Positions 37,414-46,997 are shown, numbered from the stretch's first letter. The stretch is 64,000 nucleotides of DNA from Bacteroides coprosuis DSM 18011 (GCA_000212915.1 CM001167.1:171680-235679); one strand, 5' to 3'. Numbers and translations are program-made. The notes: generated by a model from the letters alone, not told the origin.

Positions 37414-38808
37414 TTAAGATTTTGATTTATGGAGAGTTAATGAGACAATCGTCCCTTTTTGCGATTCACTTTTTATAGAAACGTCAATATTTAAAAGAAG
37501 TGACAATCTTTTTACAATAGATAGACCTAACCCAAAGCCTTTATTTTCTGAAGTTATAGCTAAGTTTGCCCGATAAAAGTCATCAAAAATATGTTCTAAA
37601 TCTTGAGGCGCAATCCCTTGCCCATAATCTTGAACAAGCAAAACCAGCGTATCCCCATATTCTTTCAGAGATACATCTATTTTACCTTCTTCTTTTGAGT
37701 ATTTAAAGGCATTAGACAATATATTATCTAAGATGGTAGAAAAAATATATGCATCGGTATATATTGTTACAGACTCAGGAATATGATTTTGAGTATAAAT
37801 CTGACTATATTGTTTTTCACTTCGGATGCGATTAATTGATATATCCACAATCTCTTTTAACTTAAAATCTTTAAAAGTCAAGGTCTTCTTCTGACTTTCG
37901 TATCTAGTTAAAAGCAATAGTTGATCAATCAGCAAATCCAACCGATCTATTTCTCGCAAGCAATAATTCACTTTATGACGGTACTCTTCATCACTTCTAG
38001 GTTTACGAATCATTACTTCTAATGTTCCTTTAAGGACCGCAAGAGGGGTTCTAAACTCATGTGATGCATAAGATGTAAAAAGTTTTTCACGCTCAATGAC
38101 TTGTTCTACCCTATCAAGCAAATCATTTATAGTTTGAGAAAGAATAAATAACTCATCGTGATTTTCGGGCAACGGAATACGAGAAACTAAGTTGTCTCTA
38201 GTTATTTTATTGGACGTTTCTATGATACTATTTATAGGACGAATACTCCTACCAACGATAATACGAGCAACGAAGAATAGTGCAATTAGAACAAGAGGAT
38301 AACTAATCCAGATAATTCGGCTCAAAGCATCAAGCACAACCATTCTTCCTTCCAAAGAAACTGCGACTAATAAATACCCAGCTAAATGATTAGCCTCATC
38401 GACTATTGGCAATTGAACTTGTCTGACTCTCTTATTCAGTAATTTAGAATCATAGAACTCATAATCTTTATGCTTATCTGATAAAAGTAAGTTTTCCGTT
38501 TTCAAGTTGGGAGATTTATCGATACCCTCACCTTGAGCATTTGTAAATTCCACAAAAACAGGATCTACACCCAGAGTATTATGTTCTCTTTCCATCCACT
38601 CTTCATGGTTTTTGAGAGCGATTACTCCATCTTTAACAACCAAGGCTTCGGAGTGTCTATTCACTTCCAACTGTAAGTCCTCATCTAAATGAGAAAATAC
38701 ACTTACACGCACAAAGAGATAAAGAACACCAAAGATTAAGCCTATCAATATTGCTGTTGATAAGATGTAAGCCGATGCAATTCTATTTTTAAATGAAAAG
38801 TACCTCAT
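37414..38808 (-). CDS. Sensor histidine kinase of the metal efflux locus
   Basis: Membrane kinase of 464 residues. Helices at about 12-35 and 163-182 flank a periplasmic sensor domain of about 130 residues; a HAMP region follows. The phosphorylated H250 lies in ASHEFRTPL. The ATPase domain has NILSNAFKYS (N box), VQDYGQGI (G1) and GFGLGLSIV (G2). It resembles CusS/CzcS-type kinases. It follows the regulator gene by 2 bases. Confidence 0.93.
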   Translation of the reverse strand: MRYFSFKNRIASAYILSTAILIGLIFGVLYLFVRVSVFSHLDEDLQLEVNRHSEALVVKDGVIALKNHEEWMEREHNTLGVDPVFVEFTNAQGEGIDKSPNLKTENLLLSDKHKDYEFYDSKLLNKRVRQVQLPIVDEANHLAGYLLVAVSLEGRMVVLDALSRIIWISYPLVLIALFFVARIIVGRSIRPINSIIETSNKITRDNLVSRIPLPENHDELFILSQTINDLLDRVEQVIEREKLFTSYASHEFRTPLAVLKGTLEVMIRKPRSDEEYRHKVNYCLREIDRLDLLIDQLLLLTRYESQKKTLTFKDFKLKEIVDISINRIRSEKQYSQIYTQNHIPESVTIYTDAYIFSTILDNILSNAFKYSKEEGKIDVSLKEYGDTLVLLVQDYGQGIAPQDLEHIFDDFYRANLAITSENKGFGLGLSIVKRLSLLLNIDVSIKSESQKGTIVSLTLHKSKS

Positions 38809-38810
38809 AA

Positions 38811-39479
38811 TTAATTTTCTATAGCGATATACCCTACTCCACGAATAGTCTTTATATAACCCTCATCTTTATCCATAGACAGCTTTTTACGAATAGCATT
38901 AATAAAAACATCTATCACTCCTGTATCATAATCAAAGTCTATATTCCAAATCTTTTCAATAATCAGCTGCCGAGAACAAACTTCTCCTTTATTAGCGATA
39001 AGAAACTCCAAAAGTTCAAACTCTCTTTGTGTTAAAGGTATTTCTTCTCCCGACTTTATCACTTGATAAGTGGACTTATTCAATAATATATTACCTAATT
39101 TTAATTGATTTTTAAGAACCTCTTTTTCACGAAAATGCACTTCTATTCTAGCTAATAGTTCAGCAAAACTAAAGGGTTTTTTGATATAGTCATTTGCCCC
39201 AGCTTGTAGCCCTTCGATCGTTTCATTAATCGTATCTTTAGCTGTTAAAAAGAGTATGGGAGTACTTTGATCTGCTTGACGAATTAAGCGACAAACATCT
39301 ATGCCTTGCATCTGAGGTAACATCCAATCAAGCAAAACTAAATCGGGACATTTTTCTAAGACCATAGATAAGCCATCTTCCCCATTATGGGCAATGGTAA
39401 CATTGTAGCCTTCTTCTTCAAGTCCTTGCTTTAGGAAATTGGTTATACCTATTTCATCTTCTATAATAGCTATATGCAT
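38811..39479 (-). CDS. OmpR-family response regulator of the metal efflux locus
   Basis: DNA-binding regulator of 222 residues. The receiver domain has the acidic pocket E7-D8, the phosphoacceptor D51 in LLDWMLPQ, and the lysine in YIKKPF. The C-terminal winged helix has LTQREFELLEFLIANKGEV and DVFINAIRKKL. Placed next to the kinase and upstream of the pump genes, it probably activates them when metal is high. Confidence 0.95.
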   Translation of the reverse strand: MHIAIIEDEIGITNFLKQGLEEEGYNVTIAHNGEDGLSMVLEKCPDLVLLDWMLPQMQGIDVCRLIRQADQSTPILFLTAKDTINETIEGLQAGANDYIKKPFSFAELLARIEVHFREKEVLKNQLKLGNILLNKSTYQVIKSGEEIPLTQREFELLEFLIANKGEVCSRQLIIEKIWNIDFDYDTGVIDVFINAIRKKLSMDKDEGYIKTIRGVGYIAIEN

Positions 39480-39564
39480 AGTATCTGTATTTATTGTGAG
39501 GTAAGAGTACAGACAAAACTAGAAATTTTAAATGAGGATAGGAATATAAAAGAGGAAAAGTATC

Positions 39565-40506
39565 TTAATGACCAACTTTACGAATCATCTTTTGATCCAC
39601 ACCAAACTCTTCAATATGATGGTCTTTACCATTGGGTTCTACATGCACTACAATATCATAAACATTATTGATAGAGTGTCGGATACTATCTTCAACATCA
39701 TTAGCTATCTGATGAGCTTGATATAAACTAATATCTCCATCCACCTCAATATCTAGTGCAATCATATACATATTCCCTATCTGACGAGAACGAACTCGGT
39801 GAGGATTACTAGCTCCCTTAACACATTCTACCGCTTTGAATATCTCATCATATACTGCCTCATTTTGTACCCCATCCATCAACTCTACATTGGAATCTTT
39901 AAAGATATCGATAGCCGATTTTATAATAAAGAAACTAATGATAAGACCCGTGATAACGTCTAGAATAGGTAAATTAAACACATGGGTAAATATCAATCCC
40001 AAAAGTACACTTAAAGAGATTAATACGTCATTACGCATATTAACAGCATTTGCTATAAGCAATTGACTATCCACCTTCTTCCCTGCTTTATACTGATACC
40101 ATGCCAAAAGTAGTTTACCAAAAATAGAAAACACAGTCACATATATCGCTATCAATTGTGGTAGCTCTCTTACTTCATCAGAGAACAAAGCTTTTCCTGA
40201 GGAGAATAACATCTGAAGCCCTGCATAAAGAATAATTAAAGATAGTATTTTAGTAGCAATCCCTTCAGCCTTCTTATACCCATAAACATATTTTGCTGTA
40301 GGAGGTTTATTTACTATTCCTGCAGTAAATATCATTACGATAGAAATGACTACATCGGTGGCAGAATCAATACCATCACCCAGAACAGCTAAACTACCAG
40401 CAAAAACACCTATTGATATTTTTAAAACGGATAAAATAAAATTACCTATTGCACTAATCCAAGAAGTACGAATAAGTGTTTTTTCTTTTAAGCAATTTTG
40501 GTTCAT
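39565..40506 (-). CDS. Cation diffusion facilitator (CDF) metal transporter
   Basis: Inner-membrane proton/divalent metal antiporter, 313 residues, with six helices and a cytoplasmic C-terminal domain (about 215-313). The second-helix site reads DGIDSATD, a D-x-x-x-D pattern rather than the zinc-type H-x-x-x-D, as in the FieF type. It is the first gene in the locus order CDF, regulator, kinase, pump, channel, adaptor. A -7 box TATCTTTG (40599-40592 on the minus strand) lies about 90 bases upstream. It would move metal to the periplasm for the RND pump to expel. Confidence 0.92.
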   Translation of the reverse strand: MNQNCLKEKTLIRTSWISAIGNFILSVLKISIGVFAGSLAVLGDGIDSATDVVISIVMIFTAGIVNKPPTAKYVYGYKKAEGIATKILSLIILYAGLQMLFSSGKALFSDEVRELPQLIAIYVTVFSIFGKLLLAWYQYKAGKKVDSQLLIANAVNMRNDVLISLSVLLGLIFTHVFNLPILDVITGLIISFFIIKSAIDIFKDSNVELMDGVQNEAVYDEIFKAVECVKGASNPHRVRSRQIGNMYMIALDIEVDGDISLYQAHQIANDVEDSIRHSINNVYDIVVHVEPNGKDHHIEEFGVDQKMIRKVGH

Positions 40507-40720
40507 CTTATTATAAGGTATATAGTTTAATTTAGGATGACAATTTATTAGTTATTAGACAGCTACAAAGTCGTTCTAATTATGTGAGCGACAAAGATAA
40601 GTATCTTTCTCAACAACCTAAAACAACTTGAATAGTTTAATATTTGATAAACAATCTGACTAATATTTGATAATATATTAACTTATCTACCCACACTAGT
40701 ATTCATCTTTTGTCATACTA

Positions 40721-40758
40721 AAAAGGCTCAAACTATAAAATAGCTCAAGCCTAGTTTT
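40721..40758 (-). terminator. Hairpin downstream of the EamA gene
   Basis: Partly paired inverted repeat: on the minus strand AGGCTTGAGCTA and TAGTTTGAGCCT, then TTTTT. The ends pair well and the centre poorly. Confidence 0.55.
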
Positions 40759-40782
40759 CTTAATCTCCCTATAACTCAAGGG

Positions 40783-41649
40783 TTATGCTACCTTATGATG
40801 CTTTGAATACTTATGAGCCGACAAAGTTGAACCAATGCTAGCAGTTACAATACATAAAATAGAAATCCACTGATTTATTTCTAAAAATTCACTCAAAAAC
40901 AATAATCCAAATAATGCAGCAAAAACAGGATGTAAGCTCATCAATATACTAAAGGTTTTAGCTGGCAAATATTTCAATCCTATAAAATCGAGAGTAAAAG
41001 GTATCGCACTAGAGAATATGGCAACACCCAATCCCATTATAAAGTAAACCCAAGTAACATGGGCCAATTCTCCACTAAAAACACCAAAGGGTAAAATAAA
41101 CAAAGTAGCCACACACATTCCTATTGATACAGCATCACCATTATTCATAATCTTCGATATTTTACCCCCCATCACAATATAGGCAGCCCAACAAGCTCCT
41201 GCAGAGAGTGTGAATAATAGGCCTATAGGGTCGATTCCGTTATTATTCCAGGGTACAATAAGCAATATACCCATACAAGCTAACAAAGCCCACAACAAGT
41301 CTTGTAGTTTTCTGGAACTTACTAAGGCGAGTGTTAATGGCCCTACAAATTCTACTGTAACACCTAAACCCAAAGGAATTCTCTCTATACCACAGTAGAA
41401 TAATAAATTCATACCACCAAGAAATAAACCATAACTAATACTATACATCCACTGCTGTTTTGTAAAAGAAAAAAGTTTGGGCTTATTTACCAAAAATAAC
41501 AAGATAGCAGATAACCCTATTCGTAGAGTACTCGTGCCACTAGCTCCTAAAACAGGGAATAATCGTTTTGCTATTGATGCACCACTTTGCACACTTATCA
41601 TCGACAATAATACGGCAGGTATAGCCGTAGCTGATGATGGCTTTCTCAT
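40783..41649 (-). CDS. EamA/DMT-family transporter
   Basis: Inner-membrane metabolite transporter with ten predicted helices, in two EamA halves of about 140 residues (288 total). The first half begins PAVLLSMISVQSGASIAK, and the second has SAGACWAAYIVMGGKI. RhtA/YdcZ-type members export amino acids or other metabolites, but no substrate can be inferred. It is monocistronic. Confidence 0.88.
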   Translation of the reverse strand: MRKPSSATAIPAVLLSMISVQSGASIAKRLFPVLGASGTSTLRIGLSAILLFLVNKPKLFSFTKQQWMYSISYGLFLGGMNLLFYCGIERIPLGLGVTVEFVGPLTLALVSSRKLQDLLWALLACMGILLIVPWNNNGIDPIGLLFTLSAGACWAAYIVMGGKISKIMNNGDAVSIGMCVATLFILPFGVFSGELAHVTWVYFIMGLGVAIFSSAIPFTLDFIGLKYLPAKTFSILMSLHPVFAALFGLLFLSEFLEINQWISILCIVTASIGSTLSAHKYSKHHKVA

Positions 41650-41773
41650 AACTATAATTTATTAATCAAAATAAAATTGCTACCGAGAATAATATCTAGT
41701 AGTAAAAATTTAACACTTCTAGTCCTCTGTATCAGAAACTAAAGTTAAGCTTTTATAAGGTCTCTATTTAGAA

Positions 41774-41811
41774 TAAAAAAAGCAGCCACATAAAAATGTA
41801 ACTGCTCTTTT
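41774..41811 (-). terminator. Terminator of the tRNA-Val pair
   Basis: On the minus strand AAGAGCAGTTACAT pairs with ATGTGGCTGCTTTTTT, with a T-run following. It is placed just after the last tRNA-Val. Confidence 0.75.
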
Positions 41812-41820
41812 AAACGGGTG

Positions 41821-41895
41821 TGGGCGTTGACGGATTCGAACCGCCGACCCTCTGCTTGTAAGGCAGATGCTCTAAACCAGCTGAGCTAAACGCCC
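41821..41895 (-). tRNA. tRNA-Val (anticodon UAC), copy 1
   Basis: 75 bases. The acceptor arm GGGCGTT pairs with AACGCCC, with a discriminator A. The anticodon stem TCTGC/GCAGA holds the loop CTTACAA (anticodon TAC). The T-loop reads GGTTCGAATCC. CCA is not encoded. It is identical to the copy at 41934-42008. Confidence 0.97.
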
Positions 41896-41933
41896 GTATT
41901 GTTTAAACCAATAGGTTATTTGTTCTTAAAATG

Positions 41934-42008
41934 TGGGCGTTGACGGATTCGAACCGCCGACCCTCTGCTTGTAAGGCAGATGCTCTAAACCAGCTGAGCT
42001 AAACGCCC
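41934..42008 (-). tRNA. tRNA-Val (anticodon UAC), copy 2
   Basis: Identical over all 75 bases to the downstream copy, with a 38-base AT-rich spacer between them, so the pair is a recent tandem duplication or is kept uniform by gene conversion. It lies nearest the promoter. Confidence 0.97.
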
Positions 42009-42028
42009 CTTTATTTTCAAAAGCGTTG

Positions 42029-42059
42029 CAAAGATACGTCATTTTTTATCACATACAAA
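42029..42059 (-). promoter_or_regulatory. Promoter of the tRNA-Val pair
   Basis: On the minus strand TTTG (42059-42056), a 19-base spacer, then TATCTTTG (42036-42029), 20 bases before the first tRNA. Both boxes match the consensus. Confidence 0.78.
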
Positions 42060-42165
42060 TTTTGAAAGATATTTTTTCAAAAAAAGATGTTTCACAGTCT
42101 CTATTTATAGATAATCTAAATAGATAGGCTAAAAAAAGAAGCTTTTATATCTAGCCTATGCTTTA

Positions 42166-42226
42166 CTTTAACACCGACATGATGATACGATGACACCGAC
42201 ATGTCATCATCATGTCGGTGTTAAAG
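42166..42226. repeat. 22-bp repeat family, locus B, forming a long hairpin
   Basis: Two direct units begin at 42168 and 42190 (22 bases apart) with cores TTAACACCGACAT and ATGACACCGACAT; a third is inverted (42224 to 42212). The outer two form 21-bp perfect arms (CTTTAACACCGACATGATGAT and its complement), and the middle unit lies in the loop. It starts 6 bases after the stop codon of the acetyltransferase gene, so it could also end that transcript. Confidence 0.85.
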
Positions 42227-42231
42227 TGAGC

Positions 42232-42807
42232 TCACTCCTTTTTTATACTTTTAGCTGGAACTCCTGCATAGATAGAGTCATCAGGTATATCTTTGGTAAC
42301 GACACTACCAGCTCCAACAATCACTCGATCTCCGATGATTACTCCAGGACAAATTACCACACCCCCTCCTATCCAACAATCATTGCCTATAGTAACAGGT
42401 AAGGCTGCTTCAATAGACTCTCTCCTAGCCTCGGCATCTTTAGGATGTATAGGGGTATAAATCTGAACATTAGGTGCGATTAAAGTATTATCACCAATAC
42501 GAATATAAGCTCCATCTAAGAAAGTACAATTCATATTTATGAATACATTCTCTCCTACAATTACCCCATGACCATGATCACAATAAAAAGGAGGACAAAT
42601 TGCTGACGAAGCAGGAATATTAGGAATAAGCTCTTCTAATGCCTCTCGATATAATGGCCCATTACAATAGGTTTGGTTGAACTCGTTCACAAGCCTTTTC
42701 CCTTCTGTTAAACTCTTATGAATTTCTCGATCACTCGTATTTGCGTATTCTGAATTACGCATTTTTTCAAACTCCGATTTTGTCCTCATGTTTATATTCT
42801 CTTTCAT
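42232..42807 (-). CDS. Maltose/galactoside O-acetyltransferase family protein
   Basis: Acetyl-CoA-dependent sugar acetyltransferase of the LacA/Maa/NodL type with a left-handed beta-helix. The catalytic histidine is in PIHPKDAEAR; hexapeptide repeats continue with IGNDCWIGGGVVICPGVIIG and end with VIVGAGSVVTKDIPDDSIYAGVPAK. The frame is open to 42831, but the ATG at 42807 overlaps the yaaA stop codon in an ATGA and is likely the coupled start. The Met at 42789 (MRTKSEFEK) is another possible start and matches relatives. Confidence 0.92.
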   Translation of the reverse strand: MKENINMRTKSEFEKMRNSEYANTSDREIHKSLTEGKRLVNEFNQTYCNGPLYREALEELIPNIPASSAICPPFYCDHGHGVIVGENVFINMNCTFLDGAYIRIGDNTLIAPNVQIYTPIHPKDAEARRESIEAALPVTIGNDCWIGGGVVICPGVIIGDRVIVGAGSVVTKDIPDDSIYAGVPAKSIKKE

Positions 42808-43577
42808 TTTTGATCTGAAATAAAAACCCAATGATCACCCTTTGATAAATCAGGTTCATAATGAAACCCTCCCCAAACAAAATCCTTTAAGTCTTCTATT
42901 CTAGAAATTCTATTTTTTAAAACATATCGTGTCATCTCTCCCCTACACATTTTGGTATATACCACTACAGTTTTTAATTTATCACCTTTCCATACTTTAA
43001 ACTCAGGAGTAATAACTCTCACATTTCTTTCCACTTCTTTCCAATGAAATAATCGTTTCATTTCATCACTTGCCAAATTAAGTAATACACCTTGACCTTT
43101 GTTTTTTATTTCAGAAACAAAATCGGTTGTTAGAATATCTTTCCAATAATCAAACAAAGACTCACCATTTAGCTCTTCAAGCTTGATATCACCCTCTAAT
43201 CGATAGTTCTTTATTAAATCAAGAGGTTTTAGCAATCCATAACCAAAAGAAGTTAATCGAAGATGCTCTTGTGCATATTCAAAATCTGCAGGAGTAAAGG
43301 TGCTTGGATCAATTCTTTTAAACACGATACCCGTATATGCTAAAATAGCAGGGAGTTCAGCCGTATCAGGAGAATGAAATATCTGATATCGTTGTTGATT
43401 TTCTAAGGCTATTTTAGGATTTACTCGCAACATTTCCTCGAGTTCATCGACACTTCGCTGTGCCATATATAAAGCGATAATAGATGCATTCTCTTTATGT
43501 AAGGGAACACTAGTCAAAGGGGATTTGACTTTAGACTTATTAGTCATTGTTTTTGCACAAGATAGTAGTATTTGCAT
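42804..43577 (-). CDS. yaaA: YaaA-family peroxide stress protein
   Basis: DUF328 protein, 257 residues. E. coli YaaA limits free iron and damage during hydrogen peroxide stress. Family marks are QILLSCAKTM at the start, FSPDTAELPAILAYTG, YGLLKPLDLI and KNRISRIEDLKDF. It overlaps the acetyltransferase gene by an ATGA, so the two are co-translated, though the link may be only transcriptional. Confidence 0.92.
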   Translation of the reverse strand: MQILLSCAKTMTNKSKVKSPLTSVPLHKENASIIALYMAQRSVDELEEMLRVNPKIALENQQRYQIFHSPDTAELPAILAYTGIVFKRIDPSTFTPADFEYAQEHLRLTSFGYGLLKPLDLIKNYRLEGDIKLEELNGESLFDYWKDILTTDFVSEIKNKGQGVLLNLASDEMKRLFHWKEVERNVRVITPEFKVWKGDKLKTVVVYTKMCRGEMTRYVLKNRISRIEDLKDFVWGGFHYEPDLSKGDHWVFISDQK

Positions 43578-43632
43578 ATAATTATATTAAAAAAATCTCC
43601 TTCTACAAAGATAACCTATATCTAAAAGGGAC

Positions 43633-43665
43633 AAAAAAAGACGGATATAAAACCCGCCTTTTTAA
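43633..43665 (-). terminator. Terminator of carB
   Basis: On the minus strand AAAGGCGG pairs with CCGTCTTT (one G-U pair), followed by a T-run. It lies 28 bases past the carB stop codon. Confidence 0.75.
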
Positions 43666-43692
43666 TATTGTTATGTAATCCAAGCGATTGAA

Positions 43693-46600
43693 TTACTCAT
43701 ATTCTTGCCAACTCTTAATTTGAATATCATCTATACCTAATTCACAAAAGGCTTCAATGAAAGCACTTGCTAAACGAGCATTCGTAATTAATGGAATATT
43801 ATGATCTATCGCTGCACGACGAATCTTATAACCATTGGTTAACTCCCGTTTAGTATGATCTTTAGGGATATTTACAATCAACTCAAATTTATGTTTTTGG
43901 ATGAGTTTCATCACATTTAAATCATCATCTAGATTTTCGTCTGGCCAGTGCACTGTAGTAGCCTCAACCCCATTATCTATTAAAAACTTAGCGGTACCCG
44001 GAGTTGCAAAGATATTATAGCCCTTCGCAAACAATCTCTTACTGGCATCAAGAAGATCTACTTTTGAGCGTACAGAACCCGAAGAGAACATAATATTCTT
44101 TTTAGGGATATCAAATCCTGTTGCCAGCATAGCATTCAATAAGGCTTCAGAAGCATCATCCCCAATACAACCTACTTCTCCTGTAGAAGCCATATCTACG
44201 CCTAAGATAGGGTCTGCGTTGTGTAGTCGAGAGAAGGAGAATTGCGAAGCTTTCACTCCAACCCAGTCTATATCAAATGTTGATTTTTGAGGTTTGTTAT
44301 ATGGAGCATCTAGCATAATACGAGTTGCTGTATCAATAAAATTCCTCTTAAGTACCTTAGATACAAATGGGAAACTACGTGAAGCACGTAAATTACACTC
44401 AATTACTTTTACCTCATTATTTCTAGCTAAAAACTGAATATTAAAAGGTCCAGAAATATTAAGTTCTTTCGCTATTTTTCTACAGATCTTTTTAATATTA
44501 CGTACAGTTCCTAAGTATATTTTTTGAGCAGGAAAAACTAAAGTAGCATCTCCAGAGTGTACCCCAGCAAACTCAACATGTTCTGAAATGGCGTACTCTA
44601 TAATTTCCCCATTATCAGCAACAGCATCAAACTCTATTTCTTTGGCTCGTTGCAAGAATTGAGAAACAACAACTGGATATTCCTTAGAAACATCTTTTGC
44701 CATCTTTAAGAAGTTTTCTAGCTGTTCTTCATTGTAACATACATTCATTGCAGCTCCAGAAAGGACGTATGAAGGACGAACTAAAACAGGATAGCCTACA
44801 TTTTCTACAAATCCTTTAACATCATCTAAGCTTGTTAGCTCTTGCCATGCAGGCTGATCTATACCCAAGCGATCTAGCATAGCAGAGAATTTATTTCTAT
44901 TCTCAGCTTGATCAATAGACACGGGAGAAGTTCCTAATACAGGGATTGATTGACGAAATAGTTTCATCGCCATATTATTAGGAATTTGACCTCCTACAGA
45001 GACAATCACACCTCGAGGATACTCTAAATCAATCACGTCTAAAACACGCTCAAAAGATAACTCATCAAAGTAGAGCCTATCGCACATATCATAATCTGTA
45101 GAAACAGTCTCTGGGTTATAATTGATCATAATCGACTTGTAGCCTAGTTTTCGAGCAGTTTGAACAGCATTTACCGAACACCAATCAAACTCCACGGAGC
45201 TACCGATGCGGTAAGCACCAGAACCTAACACTACAACCGATTTTTCATTAGGATAATAATTAACATCATATCCTGTTGTAGCATAAGTCATGTAGAGATA
45301 ATTTGTTAAATCAGGATGCTCCGAAGCTACTGTATTAATTCGTTTAACAGCAGGAACAATCCCCAAACTCTTTCTATACTTACGTACATTGAGGTTTTCT
45401 TTTTCCATATTACCCTTTGGATCAAGTACAAATCGGGCAATTTGGAAGTCGGAGAATCCATATATTTTAGCTTGGCGAAGCACATCAGCTGGGATAGCTT
45501 CTATTTCCTTATATTGAGAAAGCTTCTGTTTATAATCTACTATATTTTTAAGTCTTTCTAAAAACCAAGGATCTATCTTAGTTAAATCATGCAATCTCTC
45601 AATAGTATATCCTTTTTCTAAAGCTTCTGCAATAGCAAATACACGCAAATCTGTAGGGCAAGACAATTCTTTATCCAGATCATCAAACTGCACATTATTA
45701 TTGGCTACAAACCCATGCATCCCTTGACCAATCATACGAAGTCCTTTTTGAATAATCTCTTCAAAAGAACGACCAATAGACATAATTTCACCTACAGACT
45801 TCATACTAGAACCAATCTCTCTAGATACTCCTGCAAATTTAGTTAAGTCCCAACGTGGTATTTTACATATATAGTAATCAAGTTCGGGTGCTACATAAGC
45901 AGAGTTTACGGTTCCCATCTCTCCTATTTCATCTAACGTATAGCCGAGTGCTATTTTTGCCGCAACAAGAGCCAATGGATATCCCGTGGCTTTGGATGCT
46001 AAAGCAGAAGAACGACTCAAACGAGCATTAACTTCGATTACACGATAATCTTTTGTTTCAGCATTGAAGGCATATTGAATATTACATTCACCTACAATAT
46101 TTAAATGTCGAATTGTTTGTACCCCTATTTCTTTTAGTAGTTCGAGTTCATCTTCTTTCAAAGAACAAGTCGGAGCAACTACTATAGACTCACCAGTATG
46201 TATACCTAGAGGATCAAAATTCTCCATTCCTGCAACTGTAAAGCAGTGATTATTAGAATCTCGAATAACTTCGAACTCAATTTCTTTCCAACCTTTTAGA
46301 GATTCTTCTACTAAAATTTGTTTAGAGAAAGACAACGCACTTTCTGCCAATTCAATAAAATCTTTCTCATCCTTACAGATACCACTACCTAGGCCTCCTA
46401 ATGAATAAGCAGAACGAACCATTACAGGATATCCTATCTTTCGTGCAGCCTCTAAAGCATCTTCCATACTTTCGACAGCCTTACTTATAGGTGTTTTGAC
46501 CTCAATCTCGTTCAATTTCTTAACAAAGAGATCTCTGTCCTCGGTATTCATTATCGCTTCTACAGATGTACCTAAAACAGTTACACCGTATTTGTCTAAA

Positions 46601-46914
46601 ATACCAGTAGAATAAAGCTCAGCACCACAATTTAAAGCAGTCTGTCCGCCAAAAGCCAATAGAATTCCATCAGGTCGCTCTTTTTTGATAATCTCCTCAA
46701 CGAAATGTGTAGTAACAGGAAGGAAGTAAACTTTATCAGCAACTCCTTCTGAGGTCTGAATCGTAGCAATATTAGGGTTAACTAATACCGAACGAATCCC
46801 TTCTTCCTTTAAGGCTTTAAGGGCTTGGGAACCCGAATAGTCGAACTCTCCTGCTTGACCAATCTTAAGTGCTCCAGAACCTAAGACAAGAACTTTTTTA
46901 ATTTCTTTTACCAT
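43693..46914 (-). CDS. carB: Carbamoyl-phosphate synthase large subunit
   Basis: Makes carbamoyl phosphate for pyrimidines and arginine. The 1073 residues contain two ATP-grasp halves (the first with IEVNARLSRSSALASKATGYP, quoted here as IEVNARLSRSSALA; the second with VIECNLRASRSFPFVSK) and a C-terminal MGS-like allosteric domain (about 935-1073) with PGTAKFLIDNGVEA. The small subunit gene carA is not adjacent: the gene upstream is the divergent trpS. The roughly 200-base leader has an attenuator layout, which is consistent with pyrimidine control. Confidence 0.97.
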   Translation of the reverse strand: MVKEIKKVLVLGSGALKIGQAGEFDYSGSQALKALKEEGIRSVLVNPNIATIQTSEGVADKVYFLPVTTHFVEEIIKKERPDGILLAFGGQTALNCGAELYSTGILDKYGVTVLGTSVEAIMNTEDRDLFVKKLNEIEVKTPISKAVESMEDALEAARKIGYPVMVRSAYSLGGLGSGICKDEKDFIELAESALSFSKQILVEESLKGWKEIEFEVIRDSNNHCFTVAGMENFDPLGIHTGESIVVAPTCSLKEDELELLKEIGVQTIRHLNIVGECNIQYAFNAETKDYRVIEVNARLSRSSALASKATGYPLALVAAKIALGYTLDEIGEMGTVNSAYVAPELDYYICKIPRWDLTKFAGVSREIGSSMKSVGEIMSIGRSFEEIIQKGLRMIGQGMHGFVANNNVQFDDLDKELSCPTDLRVFAIAEALEKGYTIERLHDLTKIDPWFLERLKNIVDYKQKLSQYKEIEAIPADVLRQAKIYGFSDFQIARFVLDPKGNMEKENLNVRKYRKSLGIVPAVKRINTVASEHPDLTNYLYMTYATTGYDVNYYPNEKSVVVLGSGAYRIGSSVEFDWCSVNAVQTARKLGYKSIMINYNPETVSTDYDMCDRLYFDELSFERVLDVIDLEYPRGVIVSVGGQIPNNMAMKLFRQSIPVLGTSPVSIDQAENRNKFSAMLDRLGIDQPAWQELTSLDDVKGFVENVGYPVLVRPSYVLSGAAMNVCYNEEQLENFLKMAKDVSKEYPVVVSQFLQRAKEIEFDAVADNGEIIEYAISEHVEFAGVHSGDATLVFPAQKIYLGTVRNIKKICRKIAKELNISGPFNIQFLARNNEVKVIECNLRASRSFPFVSKVLKRNFIDTATRIMLDAPYNKPQKSTFDIDWVGVKASQFSFSRLHNADPILGVDMASTGEVGCIGDDASEALLNAMLATGFDIPKKNIMFSSGSVRSKVDLLDASKRLFAKGYNIFATPGTAKFLIDNGVEATTVHWPDENLDDDLNVMKLIQKHKFELIVNIPKDHTKRELTNGYKIRRAAIDHNIPLITNARLASAFIEAFCELGIDDIQIKSWQEYE

Positions 46915-46956
46915 GACTCTCTAAATATTTATTTTAAAAATCGCTGTGGATAAATA

Positions 46957-46995
46957 GTCAAAAAAAATGCGTTGGTCTTTTTAAAGACAACAACG
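46957..46995 (-). terminator. Attenuator hairpin in the carB leader
   Basis: On the minus strand AATGCGTTG, then GTCTTT, then AAAGAC, then CAACGCATT form a stem with inner and outer pairs, followed by eight T. It lies about 45 bases before the carB ATG, and no gene ends upstream of it on this strand, so it must act inside the carB leader. Confidence 0.8.
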
Positions 46996-46997
46996 CA

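Noticed and set aside
41821..42008. The tRNA-Val pair as an integration hot spot
   Set aside because: Neighbours are ordinary genes with no integrase, no partial tRNA repeat and no composition shift.
42190..42402. 70-codon plus-strand frame starting in repeat locus B
   Set aside because: It starts inside the repeat and then runs antisense through the acetyltransferase gene.
46957..46995. Plain terminator of an upstream gene on the carB strand
   Set aside because: The upstream gene trpS is divergent, so no transcript on this strand ends there other than the carB leader.
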